Assembly: GCF_001514145.1 (NCBI RefSeq) | Contig: NZ_KQ948681.1 | Span: 39,328 to 103,327 of the forward strand | DNA length: 64,000 nucleotides | Origin: Streptomyces canus | GTDB taxonomy: Bacteria; Actinomycetota; Actinomycetes; Streptomycetales; Streptomycetaceae | Direction of reading: 5' to 3' | Shown: piece after piece, positions 44,572 through 53,551 of the stretch | Numbering within the stretch: position 1 is the first letter of the stretch | Layout of the letters: each line of letters begins with the position of its first letter | Program-made: the position numbers and the translations under genes | Notes under the pieces: model-generated | What the model was told of the DNA's origin: nothing | Databases searched by the model: none | The model's input: the letters and a program-made list of their open reading frames with translations, nothing else

Positions 44572-44832
44572 CGCCCACGAAGATCAGACGGGTGGTACGC
44601 CGCCCCATCCGGCGCACCGCGCACCGGCCGCGCCCGGGTCGACGCGGTGCGGTCGTGCGCACTGTGACCCGGAGCCGCACCCGCACCCGGCGGCGATGCG
44701 GTGCGGGCAGTTCGTCCGCCGAGCCCGCTTCACACGGCGGCGGCCGACGGCGCCGACCGGTAGGCCCGATCCGGTGCGTCGGCCTTCGACTCCGCGCCGC
44801 GCAGCGGCCCGGGCAGCCGAGCCCCACCGCGG

Positions 44833-47412
44833 TCATGCAGGCCGGAGCGGACCGTGCGTGACGCGCGCGCCAGCGGGGTGCCACCGGGTGCGGAGTACCG
44901 AAAGCCGCTCCGACAGCAGGTAGCGCGCCGTGCGTTCGCGGGCCTGTTCGGCGGCCTCGTCCGCCGCACGCTCGGCATCCGCACGCGTGCGGTACCGGTG
45001 CGCGCCACGCATCCGTGCCGCGAACGCCAGGTCGGCCTCCGCCGCAGCCACCTCGCCGTGAGCCAGCAGGGCCAACGCTGAACGGCGGGAGGTGAAGACC
45101 GCGGTCTCCGCGATCAGCCGGGCCAGCGACGCCACCTCGTCACGGGTGGCTCCGTCAGCGCGAACGCGAGCACTCGCCTCTTCGACCTCGCGCCGCAGGG
45201 CCACTTCGGCCTGGACGACCATCCGCTCGACGTCGCTGAGGTTGTCCACCTCGGCCTGCCCGGCGGCCTGCGTCAGTGCCGCTTCGCGGATCTCCGCCTC
45301 GGCAGAGCGCCAGGTCGCGCACGCCGTGCACAAGCCCGCCGCATCCGGCGCATCACACCCGGCACACGGCACCGCACGACGGGCCTGTTCGGCTGCTTCG
45401 GCCTCGGCCCGCACCTGAGCGATGGCCGCCTGACGAGCGGCCCGCTCGACGGTCGCCCGCGCATGCCGGACCCGCACCTGCTCGGCCTCCCTGGCCACCG
45501 CCTCGCGCAGCCGCGCGTCGACCGCTGCCCGACGCGCGGCCGGCGGAGCACCCGCCATCTCGGCATCGACGTCGGCCTCGACGCGACGGCGCAGCGCTCG
45601 CCGGTCCGCAACCCGGTACTCGCAGGTCTCGCACGGACCGCCGCCGTCCAGGCGAAGGCCCTCGTCGCAGCGCACATCCGTGCAGTCCGGGCGACGAGGA
45701 AGCCCTCGCCGCATCAGCCAGCCCACCACGTTGCGGACTTCTCCCGGGCCGCCCTGGTCCGCGAGCCGTCGGGCCAGCCGTCGGGCCAGCACCCCGCCGG
45801 CGTGCGCAGGTCCGGCCTGACCAGCTACCACCTCGAGCTCGGCTCGTACGGCGGCCGCGACCTTCGACCGGGCACCAGGGTGGCTCAACCGCGCCCACAG
45901 CAGTTCCACCGGCGCCAGAACATCCTGGAGATCACGCGGCGGCCGCGGAACCCGCCCTTGGCACACCTCGCCTGCGTCGGCACCATCGCCCCGCTGGGAG
46001 TCGGAGGCTCCGGTCCGTCCCGGCTGCCGGTCCTGCTCATCCACCGCGGAATCCCTGGGCTGTTCCCCGCGAAGCGGGCGCCCCGCACCGACCACCAGCG
46101 TCAGCCGGGGAACTTCCTGCCAAGCGGCGGGGGCGTCCTCGCGCACACCCGCGCGCTCCGGCCGATCACCGGACCCAAGACGGCCTTCGCCGGAAAACCC
46201 CCCATCAGCAGCAACTTCAACCACCTCATCAGCCACAGGAGCGTGGCCAGTGTGGTGCTGTGCACTACCGGCGAGGTCTGCCGCACCCGCGCTGAACCCG
46301 TCGCCACGATCGGACTGCCCAGTTCCCCCATGGGCCGAGACCTGATGATCGGCCTCAAGATCCCCGAGTGCAGTACCGGCGAGGTCTGAAACGACGGACA
46401 TCGCACGCTCGGCTCCACCCTTCGGCGCACCCAGAACAGGACCACGACCGTGAGCCTCGGCGACCGGAACCAGGCGCACCCGCGACGTCTGGTGCAGACG
46501 CGAGGCAGTCTCCCGGCGCACAACTTCAACGACACCGTGCTCCCTCAGCCGGCCCAAGACCTTGCCGCCGGCCTCCGGCGTGCAGCCCAGCAGCCGGGCA
46601 ACCGTTGCCGCAGGGCGCCCCCGGCCGGTGTCCACGGTGCCCGGGCACAGCTGCAGCCAGCCCCGCTGTCCCGTCGACAGCACCATCAGCAGCAGCCCCA
46701 GCCGGTCCGTCGAGGCACCCCGCCCCGTACGCCCGGCCAACATCCCGGCCGGCACGGGATCCTTGCCCTTCGGCGTCCATCCCGGCCCGAACAGGACCTC
46801 GCACAGGCGCAGCAGTACCGCGAGTTCCTGCCTCGACAGCGCCAGGGGATGCCGCCGGTCGCCCGCCTGCTGGGCGCGGTGCATCGGCACAATCCGGCAG
46901 TCGAGACCGGTGGGATGACCTTGTTCGTTCGTCACCACATCCGAGTCGAGCACCTGCGCCTTCCGCAAGCGCGGAAGCACGGTGTGCGCCACCGACGACC
47001 GAGATACCCCCAACCACCGCCCGAGCTCCATCGCCCAGATCGATGTGTGGAAGTCCCGCCGGGCGTCCGCCTTCGCCATCAGCACCACGGCGCCCAGGCG
47101 CACCGAATCCAGGGCGCCCGCCAGAGCCGGATCACCCACCAGTGCACGGACGGCGCCCAGCAGACGACCGCGCATCGTCTTGGTCAACTGGAGGGGATTG
47201 CCGACCTCGAGGTACGTGACCGGTCCGGCCTGCGCGGGACGGCGCCGCGAACGAAGTCGCCGCGGCACCGGAACGTCCGGAGGCGATGGCCGTCGCCCCG
47301 GGCCGGCTGCCGACCGGGCGGCAACGGAAGCATGCGGAAATGGCGCCTCCGCCGGGGCGGAAGCCGGCTTATGACGTGGGAGCGGGTCGTCGGTCAGAGC
47401 TAGGCTGGGCAC
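44833..47412 (-). CDS. Putative replication initiator (Rep-like) protein
   Basis: 859 residues from GTG 47412 (AGGAGAAGT ahead). Residues 75-190 form a winged-helix (IWAMELGRWLGVSRSSVAHTVLPRLRKAQVL), and a second one follows near 280-320 (AATVARLLGCTPEAGGKVLGRLREHGVVEVV). Further on come a cysteine pair region (CDEGLRL...CETCEYR), a long Ala/Arg/Glu coiled coil and CAGCDAPDAAGLCTAC. The double winged helix and adjacent iterons fit an initiator. No primase or helicase motif was seen. Confidence 0.65.
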   Translation of the reverse strand: MPSLALTDDPLPRHKPASAPAEAPFPHASVAARSAAGPGRRPSPPDVPVPRRLRSRRRPAQAGPVTYLEVGNPLQLTKTMRGRLLGAVRALVGDPALAGALDSVRLGAVVLMAKADARRDFHTSIWAMELGRWLGVSRSSVAHTVLPRLRKAQVLDSDVVTNEQGHPTGLDCRIVPMHRAQQAGDRRHPLALSRQELAVLLRLCEVLFGPGWTPKGKDPVPAGMLAGRTGRGASTDRLGLLLMVLSTGQRGWLQLCPGTVDTGRGRPAATVARLLGCTPEAGGKVLGRLREHGVVEVVRRETASRLHQTSRVRLVPVAEAHGRGPVLGAPKGGAERAMSVVSDLAGTALGDLEADHQVSAHGGTGQSDRGDGFSAGAADLAGSAQHHTGHAPVADEVVEVAADGGFSGEGRLGSGDRPERAGVREDAPAAWQEVPRLTLVVGAGRPLRGEQPRDSAVDEQDRQPGRTGASDSQRGDGADAGEVCQGRVPRPPRDLQDVLAPVELLWARLSHPGARSKVAAAVRAELEVVAGQAGPAHAGGVLARRLARRLADQGGPGEVRNVVGWLMRRGLPRRPDCTDVRCDEGLRLDGGGPCETCEYRVADRRALRRRVEADVDAEMAGAPPAARRAAVDARLREAVAREAEQVRVRHARATVERAARQAAIAQVRAEAEAAEQARRAVPCAGCDAPDAAGLCTACATWRSAEAEIREAALTQAAGQAEVDNLSDVERMVVQAEVALRREVEEASARVRADGATRDEVASLARLIAETAVFTSRRSALALLAHGEVAAAEADLAFAARMRGAHRYRTRADAERAADEAAEQARERTARYLLSERLSVLRTRWHPAGARVTHGPLRPA

Positions 47413-47468
47413 ACTTCTCCTGGCACAGCGGCTTCAGGGTGACGGCCGTCGCAGCTGCGCTGGGTCTG

Positions 47469-47497
47469 CAGCCCCGCTGGTGCACCCGGCGGGGCTG
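47469..47497. promoter_or_regulatory. Hairpin in the Rep leader
   Basis: Arms CAGCCCCGC and GCGGGGCTG around an 11-base loop, between family-2 site D and the start codon. It could attenuate Rep expression. Confidence 0.5.
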
Positions 47498-47553
47498 TTG
47501 AGTTGTGGGCTGAATGCGTTCCTCGACGCGGTCAGAGCTGGTGTGTCAGCCCA

Positions 47554-47584
47554 TAGGGGTGCGCGCGAGCAGGACGGTGTGACA
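47554..47584 (-). promoter_or_regulatory. Family-2 backbone promoter, site D
   Basis: TGTCACAC (47584-47577), 15 bases, CACCCCTA (47561-47554). It leads the Rep-like gene with a leader of about 140 bases. Confidence 0.75.
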
Positions 47585-48525
47585 GAAAAGCCCGGGCGAC
47601 TTGCGATCAGTCGTCCACAGGCAACGCCGTCATCCCGCAGCCCGCGATGGCCGAAGGCGGCGCCTCGCGCTCGACCGCGAAGGGACGGTCAGGCGACCGC
47701 GGTCACGGCAGCCGGCCTGCAGGACAGCGGCTTCGCCATGAGCCCGGCGCACTTGTCCCTCGTACGCGGGGAGGCGGCACGGCTGTGGGGGTAGGCCGCG
47801 AGATGGCGGAGCCGGCCGGTCCGGAAACGCCGATGCACCGTGGACCGGACCGGGCCATGGGCACGCACGCGCGGTGACGAAACGGCGACAAAGGAGTAAA
47901 TGGTGGCCGAGATCAGCGTGCGCGGGCAGCGCTCAAGCTGACAAAGGGCATGACGGTACTGCAAGATGTACTCCGTTCCTCGAACCGAGCACGCCGAAAG
48001 CACTGAAGACGCCGCTGGCGGGCTCGACCCTCGAGGGGCTGCTGCTGTAAGGGCAGTGATCATCAGGTTGGAGGACCTGATCTTCGCTCGACGGAGCTGC
48101 TAACTCCGGCTGGGCGGTGAGGGCCGGTGGAGGAGCGCTAACTCCGAAACCGGCAGCGGTGGGGCGGGAGCGGCCTTCGCCAAAAGGCGCCCGCCCAGCA
48201 TTTCTACGACATTCCGTCCCCCCTACTGGGGGCGGTGCGCCCGTAGCGCGGATCCCCTTATGTCAGGGCCCGCTCGGGCGGCGCGACCCAAGGCCCGGAA
48301 GGTCCCCGGTACACCCGGGCGCTGTTACCGGAGCGCTGCGTCACACGACACCGCCTCATCGGCTATTCGATTCGCTCAGCCCCGAATGGAGTCCCACTCG
48401 GGGCATTCGTCGCGTCTGAGTTACTGGAGATCGACTGGGGGTCAGCCTATCCCCAACTGTCCCGCAAGTGCACAGACCTTGGCGGGCGCCCCTGGCAAGT
48501 GCCACTGCGTGCCAAGCGCCGGCTG
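47585..48525. other. Non-coding stretch between Rep and GntR
   Basis: No supported gene. Several open frames lack ribosome sites and have unlikely composition. A 13-codon ORF near 47900 (AAAGGAGTAA ahead) and an 18-codon ORF from 47951 (MTVLQDVLRSSNRARRKH) could be remnants. Short repeat CTAACTCCG occurs twice near 48102-48150. Confidence 0.4.
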
Positions 48526-49257
48526 TCACGGGGACTTGAAGGGCGAGGGCACGCTCCCGCCGCTTCGTGAAAAAAGCACCCTATCCGCGCGTATCGTCAT
48601 CAACTCGCAGCAGACCGGGCGGTCTTCGGAAAAGGAGATGCGCCGTATGACGTGCACCGGGGAGCCGCCCGACCTCAGCAACTGGGCCTCCTCGGCGGCT
48701 GCTTCGCGCGCGGACAGGTGGCTGATGTGGCCGGTCTCGCCGAAGCCGTGCTCGGCGAGGACCTGCATCTCGTCGACGGACTCCGGCGAGGTGAGCACCC
48801 GTGCGTCGTCAACCACGAACGCCGGGAAGTGCAGGTGGCGAAGGGCCCAGGGGGCGCCGTCGTACTCAAGGACCGACTGGCGCACCACCACGTTCATCTC
48901 GGCCTGGCCGCCGAGGGCGCGCGCGATCTCATCGGTGGCGTGCCTGCGTTCGACCTTCAGGCCGGTGCCGGCGCCCAGGGCGTCCACGTCGACGGGCAGG
49001 ACGCGCCCGGTGGTTCGCCAGCGCACGGCGATGGTCGAGGCCGGGCGCAGCACGCGGCTCCCCTTGTAGGGGATGACCTCGATGAGGCCTTCGGCCTCGA
49101 GCAGCTTCAGTGCCTCGCCGACGGTGTTGAAGGCCACCCCGCACAGCCGGGCCAGCTCGCGCTGCCCAGGCAGGAAATCCCCCGGCCCGAAGGTGCCTTT
49201 GAGGATGTCTGCGCGGATCGCGGCGGCAGCGCGCTCGCGCGGGGCGGGGGTCGGCAT
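48526..49257 (-). CDS. GntR-family (UTRA) transcription regulator, KorSA-like
   Basis: 243 residues from ATG 49257. The winged-helix (AAAIRADILKGTFGPGDFLPGQRELARLCG, then TVGEALKLLEAEGLIEVI) is of the GntR type. The second half with VVVRQSVLEYDGAPWALRHLHFP and ISFSEDRPVCCELMTIRAD is a UTRA ligand-binding domain. Relatives in Streptomyces elements (KorSA-type) repress transfer genes. It is divergent from the rightward transfer unit and has palindromes in the shared gap, so it probably controls both sides. Confidence 0.85.
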   Translation of the reverse strand: MPTPAPRERAAAAIRADILKGTFGPGDFLPGQRELARLCGVAFNTVGEALKLLEAEGLIEVIPYKGSRVLRPASTIAVRWRTTGRVLPVDVDALGAGTGLKVERRHATDEIARALGGQAEMNVVVRQSVLEYDGAPWALRHLHFPAFVVDDARVLTSPESVDEMQVLAEHGFGETGHISHLSAREAAAEEAQLLRSGGSPVHVIRRISFSEDRPVCCELMTIRADRVLFSRSGGSVPSPFKSP

Positions 49258-49342
49258 GCGCACATCTTGCCGCACTCGCCAGCGCTCACTCGGCACCTGG
49301 TCCTCGATTCCCTTGACGTGATCGACATCAGCATGCATCCTG

Positions 49343-49372
49343 TGACTCAACTGAATCAAATCAGATGAGTCA
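49343..49372. promoter_or_regulatory. Palindromic operator candidate
   Basis: TGACTCA-N16-TGAGTCA with an inner CTGA/TCAG pair about the same centre. It lies in the divergent gap between the GntR gene and the WhiB-like gene. Confidence 0.65.
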
Positions 49373-49398
49373 GTGGAGATCATCTGAACCTCACTGGT

Positions 49399-49416
49399 GG
49401 ACGGCGTACACCGTCC
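49399..49416. promoter_or_regulatory. Second palindrome before the WhiB-like gene
   Basis: GGACGG and CCGTCC arms around CGTACA, 34 bases ahead of the ATG at 49450. Confidence 0.4.
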
Positions 49417-49449
49417 ATCGTCCGCCCCCTACACCGGAGATGACCACGA

Positions 49450-50088
49450 ATGACCAGCACGTCCGCGCGCCCCCGCCTGGCTGCCGGCCAGACCACGGAC
49501 AAGGACATCGCGTCTTTCCTGGCCCACACCGAGCCGGTCGACGCCCTTGCCCAGGACGGCTACCTGGCCGGCCATGACGGCAGGGCGATTGCCCAGCAGC
49601 TGCGCCGGCCGGGCCTCGTGCGGGCCCTGACCTTCTCCGTCTGCCACAGCGCCCGGCCGGACACCGACCGCTTCTACCAGGACGACGAAGAAGAGGCGGC
49701 CCAATGGCGCCGGCGCCGTACGCAGACCATTCGCGATCACTGCGCCGTCTGCCCGGTCCGGGCAGCATGCGCCGAGCTCGCCCTCAGGGACGAGGACGTC
49801 CACGGCGTCCGCGGCGGACTGCCGGAGGAGAAGCTCGCGTTGCGGCTCGCCACCGACGCCGACCGCCTGGGGAAGGCACGCGCCGCAGACGACCGCGTCG
49901 AGCGGCTCCGGTCCGTCCGGCTCGACGCCGAGCGAGAAGTGCACCGCGTCGCCCTCATGCACACCGGCGGCTCGGTGCCGGCGGCGAAGCGGGCCGAGAA
50001 CAACGACGAGGTCCGCACGGCGGTTCAGGAGCGCGACGCCGCTAAGAAGGCCCACCGCACGGAGAACGGCTGGACGGTCGCGGCCTGA
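49450..50088 (+). CDS. WhiB-like protein
   Basis: 212 residues; ATG 49450 has GGAG ahead. CHSARPDTDRFYQ near residue 65, then CAVCPVRAACAELAL and DEDVHGVRGGL match the WhiB layout: one Cys, then C-x2-C-x5-C, then a G-(V/I)-(W/R)-G-G-like turn. Iron-sulfur, redox-linked transcription factor. The N- and C-terminal extensions make it longer than typical WhiB proteins (85-120). First gene of the rightward transfer unit. Confidence 0.85.
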   Translation: MTSTSARPRLAAGQTTDKDIASFLAHTEPVDALAQDGYLAGHDGRAIAQQLRRPGLVRALTFSVCHSARPDTDRFYQDDEEEAAQWRRRRTQTIRDHCAVCPVRAACAELALRDEDVHGVRGGLPEEKLALRLATDADRLGKARAADDRVERLRSVRLDAEREVHRVALMHTGGSVPAAKRAENNDEVRTAVQERDAAKKAHRTENGWTVAA

Positions 50089-50188
50089 GCGGCCCCGCCC
50101 CGCCGATCACACAAAAGCCAAGACGGCCCCGGGATTGCCCCCCGAGGCCGCAGCAGGTCGACCAACTCAGAAGGAAGGTGACGACCGC

Positions 50189-50407
50189 ATGGCCATCATG
50201 TCAGACAAGCCCACCGCCCCGTCCCGCGAGGGAAGCAGGCAGATTGTCGCCGGCGGGCGGATGCGCCGCCCGGCACAGTGCACCCTGACCATCGCGCCGA
50301 CGGTACTGAGTGCTCACGGCTACCGCGATCAGGCCCACGCTCACCGCGCCGGCATGTGTGCCCGCCTCTTCTCCGCGGCACGCCGCGGCCTCGTGGACAC
50401 CCGATGA
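50189..50407 (+). CDS. Small hypothetical protein
   Basis: 72 residues from ATG 50189 (GGAAGG ahead). Basic, Arg/Ala-rich, no motif. The stop overlaps the start of the next small gene (ATGA). Confidence 0.6.
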   Translation: MAIMSDKPTAPSREGSRQIVAGGRMRRPAQCTLTIAPTVLSAHGYRDQAHAHRAGMCARLFSAARRGLVDTR

Positions 50408-50517
50408 CCGCCGCCGCGCGAGCGACCCCGTCCCTCGACGGCCCGCTCGCCAACGAACAGGACCTGGACGACGCGCTCTTCGGCCCCTACGACGAGGACG
50501 CGAACGGCGAGGAGTGA
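50404..50517 (+). CDS. Small acidic protein
   Basis: 37 residues (MTAAARATPSLDGPLANE...). It overlaps the previous stop by four bases and ends in an acidic DEDANGEE tail. Small acidic proteins of this kind are common in Streptomyces transfer modules. Function unknown. Confidence 0.6.
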   Translation: MTAAARATPSLDGPLANEQDLDDALFGPYDEDANGEE

Positions 50518-50680
50518 TCCGGCGGGCGCCGGTACGGAAGGTCAGCCCTCCGCGCGTTCGGTACCGAGGGCCGGGGATCACCGACCAACTGCCCGCTGAC
50601 AACCCGCCGTCCAGCACCGGTCGCCGGCATCCCGGCCGGAGGCCGCCAATCACCAGCCATCTTGCGAGTACGGAGGATCC

Positions 50681-50938
50681 ATGGACTGGCGTCACAACGC
50701 CGTTTGTCGCGAAGAGGACCCCGAGCTCTTCTTCCCCATCGGCACGACCGGGCCCGCCTTGATCCAGATCGAGGAGGCCAAGTCCGTCTGCCGTCGCTGC
50801 CCCGTGTCCGGGCAGTGCGGGCAGTGGGCGCTCGAGTCCGGACAGGACTCCGGCGTCTGGGGCGGACTCAGCGAAGACGAGCGCCGCCGGATGAAGCGCC
50901 GCGCCGCCCGAAACCGGGCCCGCCAGGCAGCCGCCTGA
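50681..50938 (+). CDS. WhiB-like protein
   Basis: 85 residues; ATG 50681 has a strong GGAGGATCC ahead. AVCREEDPELFFP, then SVCRRCPVSGQCGQWAL, then SGVWGGL match the complete WhiB pattern. Iron-sulfur DNA-binding regulator, typical length. It lies inside the transfer unit, so it may time its expression. Confidence 0.95.
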   Translation: MDWRHNAVCREEDPELFFPIGTTGPALIQIEEAKSVCRRCPVSGQCGQWALESGQDSGVWGGLSEDERRRMKRRAARNRARQAAA

Positions 50939-51086
50939 CAACCGGCCGACCCGGCCGACAGCTTACGACACCACAACGGCAAAGCCGGGCCCTCCGCCAG
51001 CGATTGAGGTGCTGAGCGAAGGGCCCCGCCCCCGGCTGCAACCAGGGGCTTCCCCGTAACACCTCACTAGCCGAGGAGCACGGAAC

Positions 51087-51182
51087 ATGCAGCACCCTAC
51101 GACGTCAGGCACCCGCCTGAATGCGCAGTTCACCCAATCCACCAGCCCGGCCGGCCTCCGCGTCATGGGCGGTGAACGCTGA
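51087..51182 (+). CDS. Small protein of the transfer unit
   Basis: 31 residues (MQHPTTSGTRLNAQFTQS...). GAGGAGCACGG ahead, and the stop overlaps the next ATG (TGATG). No motif. Confidence 0.55.
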   Translation: MQHPTTSGTRLNAQFTQSTSPAGLRVMGGER

Positions 51183-51373
51183 TGCCGCGCAACAACAACG
51201 TCGACCGCGGCCGCCGGTTCGCCTGGGCCGACCCGTCCCAGTTCGGCAGCAGGGGCAACACGATGGGGCGCCCCGCAAAGACAACACGTGCCGCCGCCAA
51301 CCAGGGCGAGGACTTCCGCACGGGAACGCCCGCGCCCCGGCGCGGTTTCCTCGGACGCCGAGGAGACCGCTGA
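51182..51373 (+). CDS. Small basic protein of the transfer unit
   Basis: 63 residues, Arg/Asn-rich (MPRNNNVDRGRRFAW...). It overlaps both neighbours by one base (TGATG). Small basic proteins of this kind are common in Streptomyces transfer modules. Confidence 0.65.
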   Translation: MPRNNNVDRGRRFAWADPSQFGSRGNTMGRPAKTTRAAANQGEDFRTGTPAPRRGFLGRRGDR

Positions 51374-51531
51374 TGGCCTGGCTCGACCGCTACTTCGACA
51401 ACGGATCCCCGGCCAAGAGCGCCGCCCGCGTCACCCCCGAGCGCACCGACGCCACCCGCACGGAGGCACGCAAGGCCGCAGGGCGCCTCGGTGCCCTCTC
51501 GAGCATCGGCAAGAAGCCCGCCCAGCAGTGA
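51373..51531 (+). CDS. Small protein of the transfer unit
   Basis: 52 residues (MAWLDRYFDNGSPAKSAARVTP...). It overlaps the preceding stop by one base. Helical and basic. Function unknown. Confidence 0.65.
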   Translation: MAWLDRYFDNGSPAKSAARVTPERTDATRTEARKAAGRLGALSSIGKKPAQQ

Positions 51532-51716
51532 GCGAGCCCAACCCACCGCACCCGTCGGACGAGGACCTCCTGCGCGCGGACCGCGTGGATGACCCACGCG
51601 CCACCACCGCGTCGGCGGCTGCTCGTCCGACGGCCCGGGCACCAGCCTCGCCGCCGGCCCGCGCGAGCCCCCCATCCGGTCAACAACTACTTCCCGCCCG
51701 CAGAAAGGACGATCCG

Positions 51717-53126
51717 GTGAGCACCGCCACCCACGCACCGCCGTTGAAGAAGGGGGCGTGGCCGCGTACCAAGAGCCGTCCGGCACCACGTCGCGTCAGG
51801 CAGCTGACGCGTACGGAGAAGTGCGCCGTCGTCTTCTCGGTGCTGGCCTTCATCGGCGCCGGTGTCGCCGGATTCTGGTCCTCCTTCGACGGTGTGCGCG
51901 CCTGGGCCGCGCACAGGGCGGCCTTCGAGTACGCCGCCCTGGTCCCGCTCGCCATCGACTTGCTCATCCCGGCCAGCGGTGTGCTGGCCATGGTCCTCAT
52001 CCGTGTGGACATGGAACTGCCGTGGCTGCGGTTCGCCCCATGGGCGCTCACCGCGGCCACCGTCTACCTCAATGCCAGCTCCGTACCCGACATCCCGGGA
52101 GACGGAATCACTGGGCCCCCGCTCTCGGCCCAGGTGGCCCACGGACTCATGGCGGGCATCTGGGCCATGTGCTCCGAGGTCGGGATCCACGTCTACAAGG
52201 CCCACTCCAAGATCGAATCCGGGCAGCGGATGGCCCGCATCCGACGCTCCCGCTGGTTCCTTTCACCGATCCGCACCGCCCTGCTGTGGCGCCGCATGGT
52301 CCTGTGGGAGATCCGCAGCTACGAAGTGGCCCTGCAGCTCGAGCACCAGAGGCTCCTGGAGGTGGCGCGACTCAAGCGTGAACACGGCCGACTCCGGTGG
52401 CGGTGGAGGGCTCCGCTGGAGGAGCGCGTCCGGCTCACACTCGGCGTCCCGGTCTCCGCTGCCGTCGCCGATCCGACCGACTCGCGGAGCGATCCGACCT
52501 CCGTAGCGGAATCGGTTCACCTCAGTCGGACCGAGGAGAGGCAGTCGGACCCGACACAGCCGGTCGGACCGACCTCGGCCCCCGGGGAGTCGGACGAGTC
52601 AGCCGGGTCGGACCCGGCCCGGTCGGTCGGACCGACCCCCACAACCCGGGAGTCGGACTCGTCGGCTGACGCTGTGTACCCGGTCGGTCGGATCGGTCTG
52701 GCCGGCAGCCCGGGTCCGACCGACTGGGCTCGAGCCGTAGAGTCGGGCGCTCTCTTCCAGAAGCCTTCCGCGCCGGCCGGTCCGACCGCAGACCCGACCT
52801 CGCAGGTCAGCGACGAGTCGGTCGGACCGGACCCGATCCAGTCGGACGACGAGCCGACGCCGACCAGCACGGATGAGACTCCCGCCGAGTCGGACCCGAA
52901 GGCAGACGAGCCGACCGGTCCGACCCCGCGCAGGACGACCAAGTCGTTGCCCGAAGTCATCGACGAGGCCCGCATCCAGCTGTCCGACGTGCCGACGGCC
53001 GCCCTCACCGAGGAACGGATCCGGCGGGTCATGGGATGCGGTGCCTCCCGAGCCAGGCGCATCCGGGACCAGCTCAAAACGGAGCGTGCGAAAGCGGCCT
53101 CCGACCCGGAGCGCGGAACCGGATGA
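51717..53126 (+). CDS. SpdB-like DUF2637 membrane protein
   Basis: 469 residues from GTG 51717, with AAAGGAC ahead; GTG 51528 in the same frame is an alternative that would overlap the preceding stop. Residues 40-140 hold four membrane segments (FSVLAFIGAGVAGFWSSF, YAALVPLAIDLLIPASGVLAM, FAPWALTAATVYLNASS and a fourth), the DUF2637 layout. A long linker rich in S-D-P-T repeats follows, then a C-terminal HTH (ALTEERIRRVMGCGASRARRIR). Spread proteins of this type help plasmid movement in mycelium. Confidence 0.9.
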   Translation: MSTATHAPPLKKGAWPRTKSRPAPRRVRQLTRTEKCAVVFSVLAFIGAGVAGFWSSFDGVRAWAAHRAAFEYAALVPLAIDLLIPASGVLAMVLIRVDMELPWLRFAPWALTAATVYLNASSVPDIPGDGITGPPLSAQVAHGLMAGIWAMCSEVGIHVYKAHSKIESGQRMARIRRSRWFLSPIRTALLWRRMVLWEIRSYEVALQLEHQRLLEVARLKREHGRLRWRWRAPLEERVRLTLGVPVSAAVADPTDSRSDPTSVAESVHLSRTEERQSDPTQPVGPTSAPGESDESAGSDPARSVGPTPTTRESDSSADAVYPVGRIGLAGSPGPTDWARAVESGALFQKPSAPAGPTADPTSQVSDESVGPDPIQSDDEPTPTSTDETPAESDPKADEPTGPTPRRTTKSLPEVIDEARIQLSDVPTAALTEERIRRVMGCGASRARRIRDQLKTERAKAASDPERGTG

Positions 53127-53551
53127 CCGCAGACCAGCGGTCCGACTCCCCGCCCGCCCCCTCGCTGCGCGGAGTCGGACCGTTCACGCCGCACGGAGGT
53201 GCTGCCTTCGACCATCCGGCGGACCTCGCATTCCCCCAGCCCCCACCCGGCGCGCCCTCGCCGTCTGATCGCCGTACGGAAGGCCTTCCCGTGTTACTCC
53301 GCTTGCTGCTTCGCCGCCCCCTCCTGCGACGTCGCGCGCGCCTCGGCGCCGGCGCGGAACCGGAAACCCGCACCGTCATGCCCCGCTCCAGCCCTGTTCA
53401 CGAGCTGTCCAGCGCGGACCGCCTGGACCACGGGCCACTGCCCGCGACGGCACCGCCGCCCGGGCAGGACGACGCCGAACGCGCCGTACGCGCCTGGCTC
53501 CACCGAGACCAGTACGGCCTGCCCGACACCCCGGCCAAGGAGTCCCACTGA
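53123..53551 (+). CDS. Hypothetical transfer-unit protein
   Basis: 142 residues; ATG 53123 overlaps the SpdB-like stop (ATGA). Pro/Arg/Leu-rich, with LLRLLLRRPLLRRRARLG as a basic amphipathic stretch and an ending AERAVRAWLHRDQYGLPD. No family recognised. Present in the tight array of small transfer genes. Confidence 0.7.
   Translation: MTADQRSDSPPAPSLRGVGPFTPHGGAAFDHPADLAFPQPPPGAPSPSDRRTEGLPVLLRLLLRRPLLRRRARLGAGAEPETRTVMPRSSPVHELSSADRLDHGPLPATAPPPGQDDAERAVRAWLHRDQYGLPDTPAKESH

Larger units (their letters stand above)
43608..44832. other. Putative replication origin region, no supported gene
   Basis: 1.2 kb with no plausible gene. It holds two clusters of an 11-base iteron, CGACAAGGGGT, GC-rich palindromes centred on ACCGGT, and one GGAGAAATCTCC site. 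The adjacent Rep-like gene supports an origin. No AT-rich melting zone is obvious. Confidence 0.65.

Noticed and set aside
47480..48419. Several short ORFs between Rep and GntR genes
   Set aside because: Poor starts, no motif, conflicting frames; treated as non-coding.
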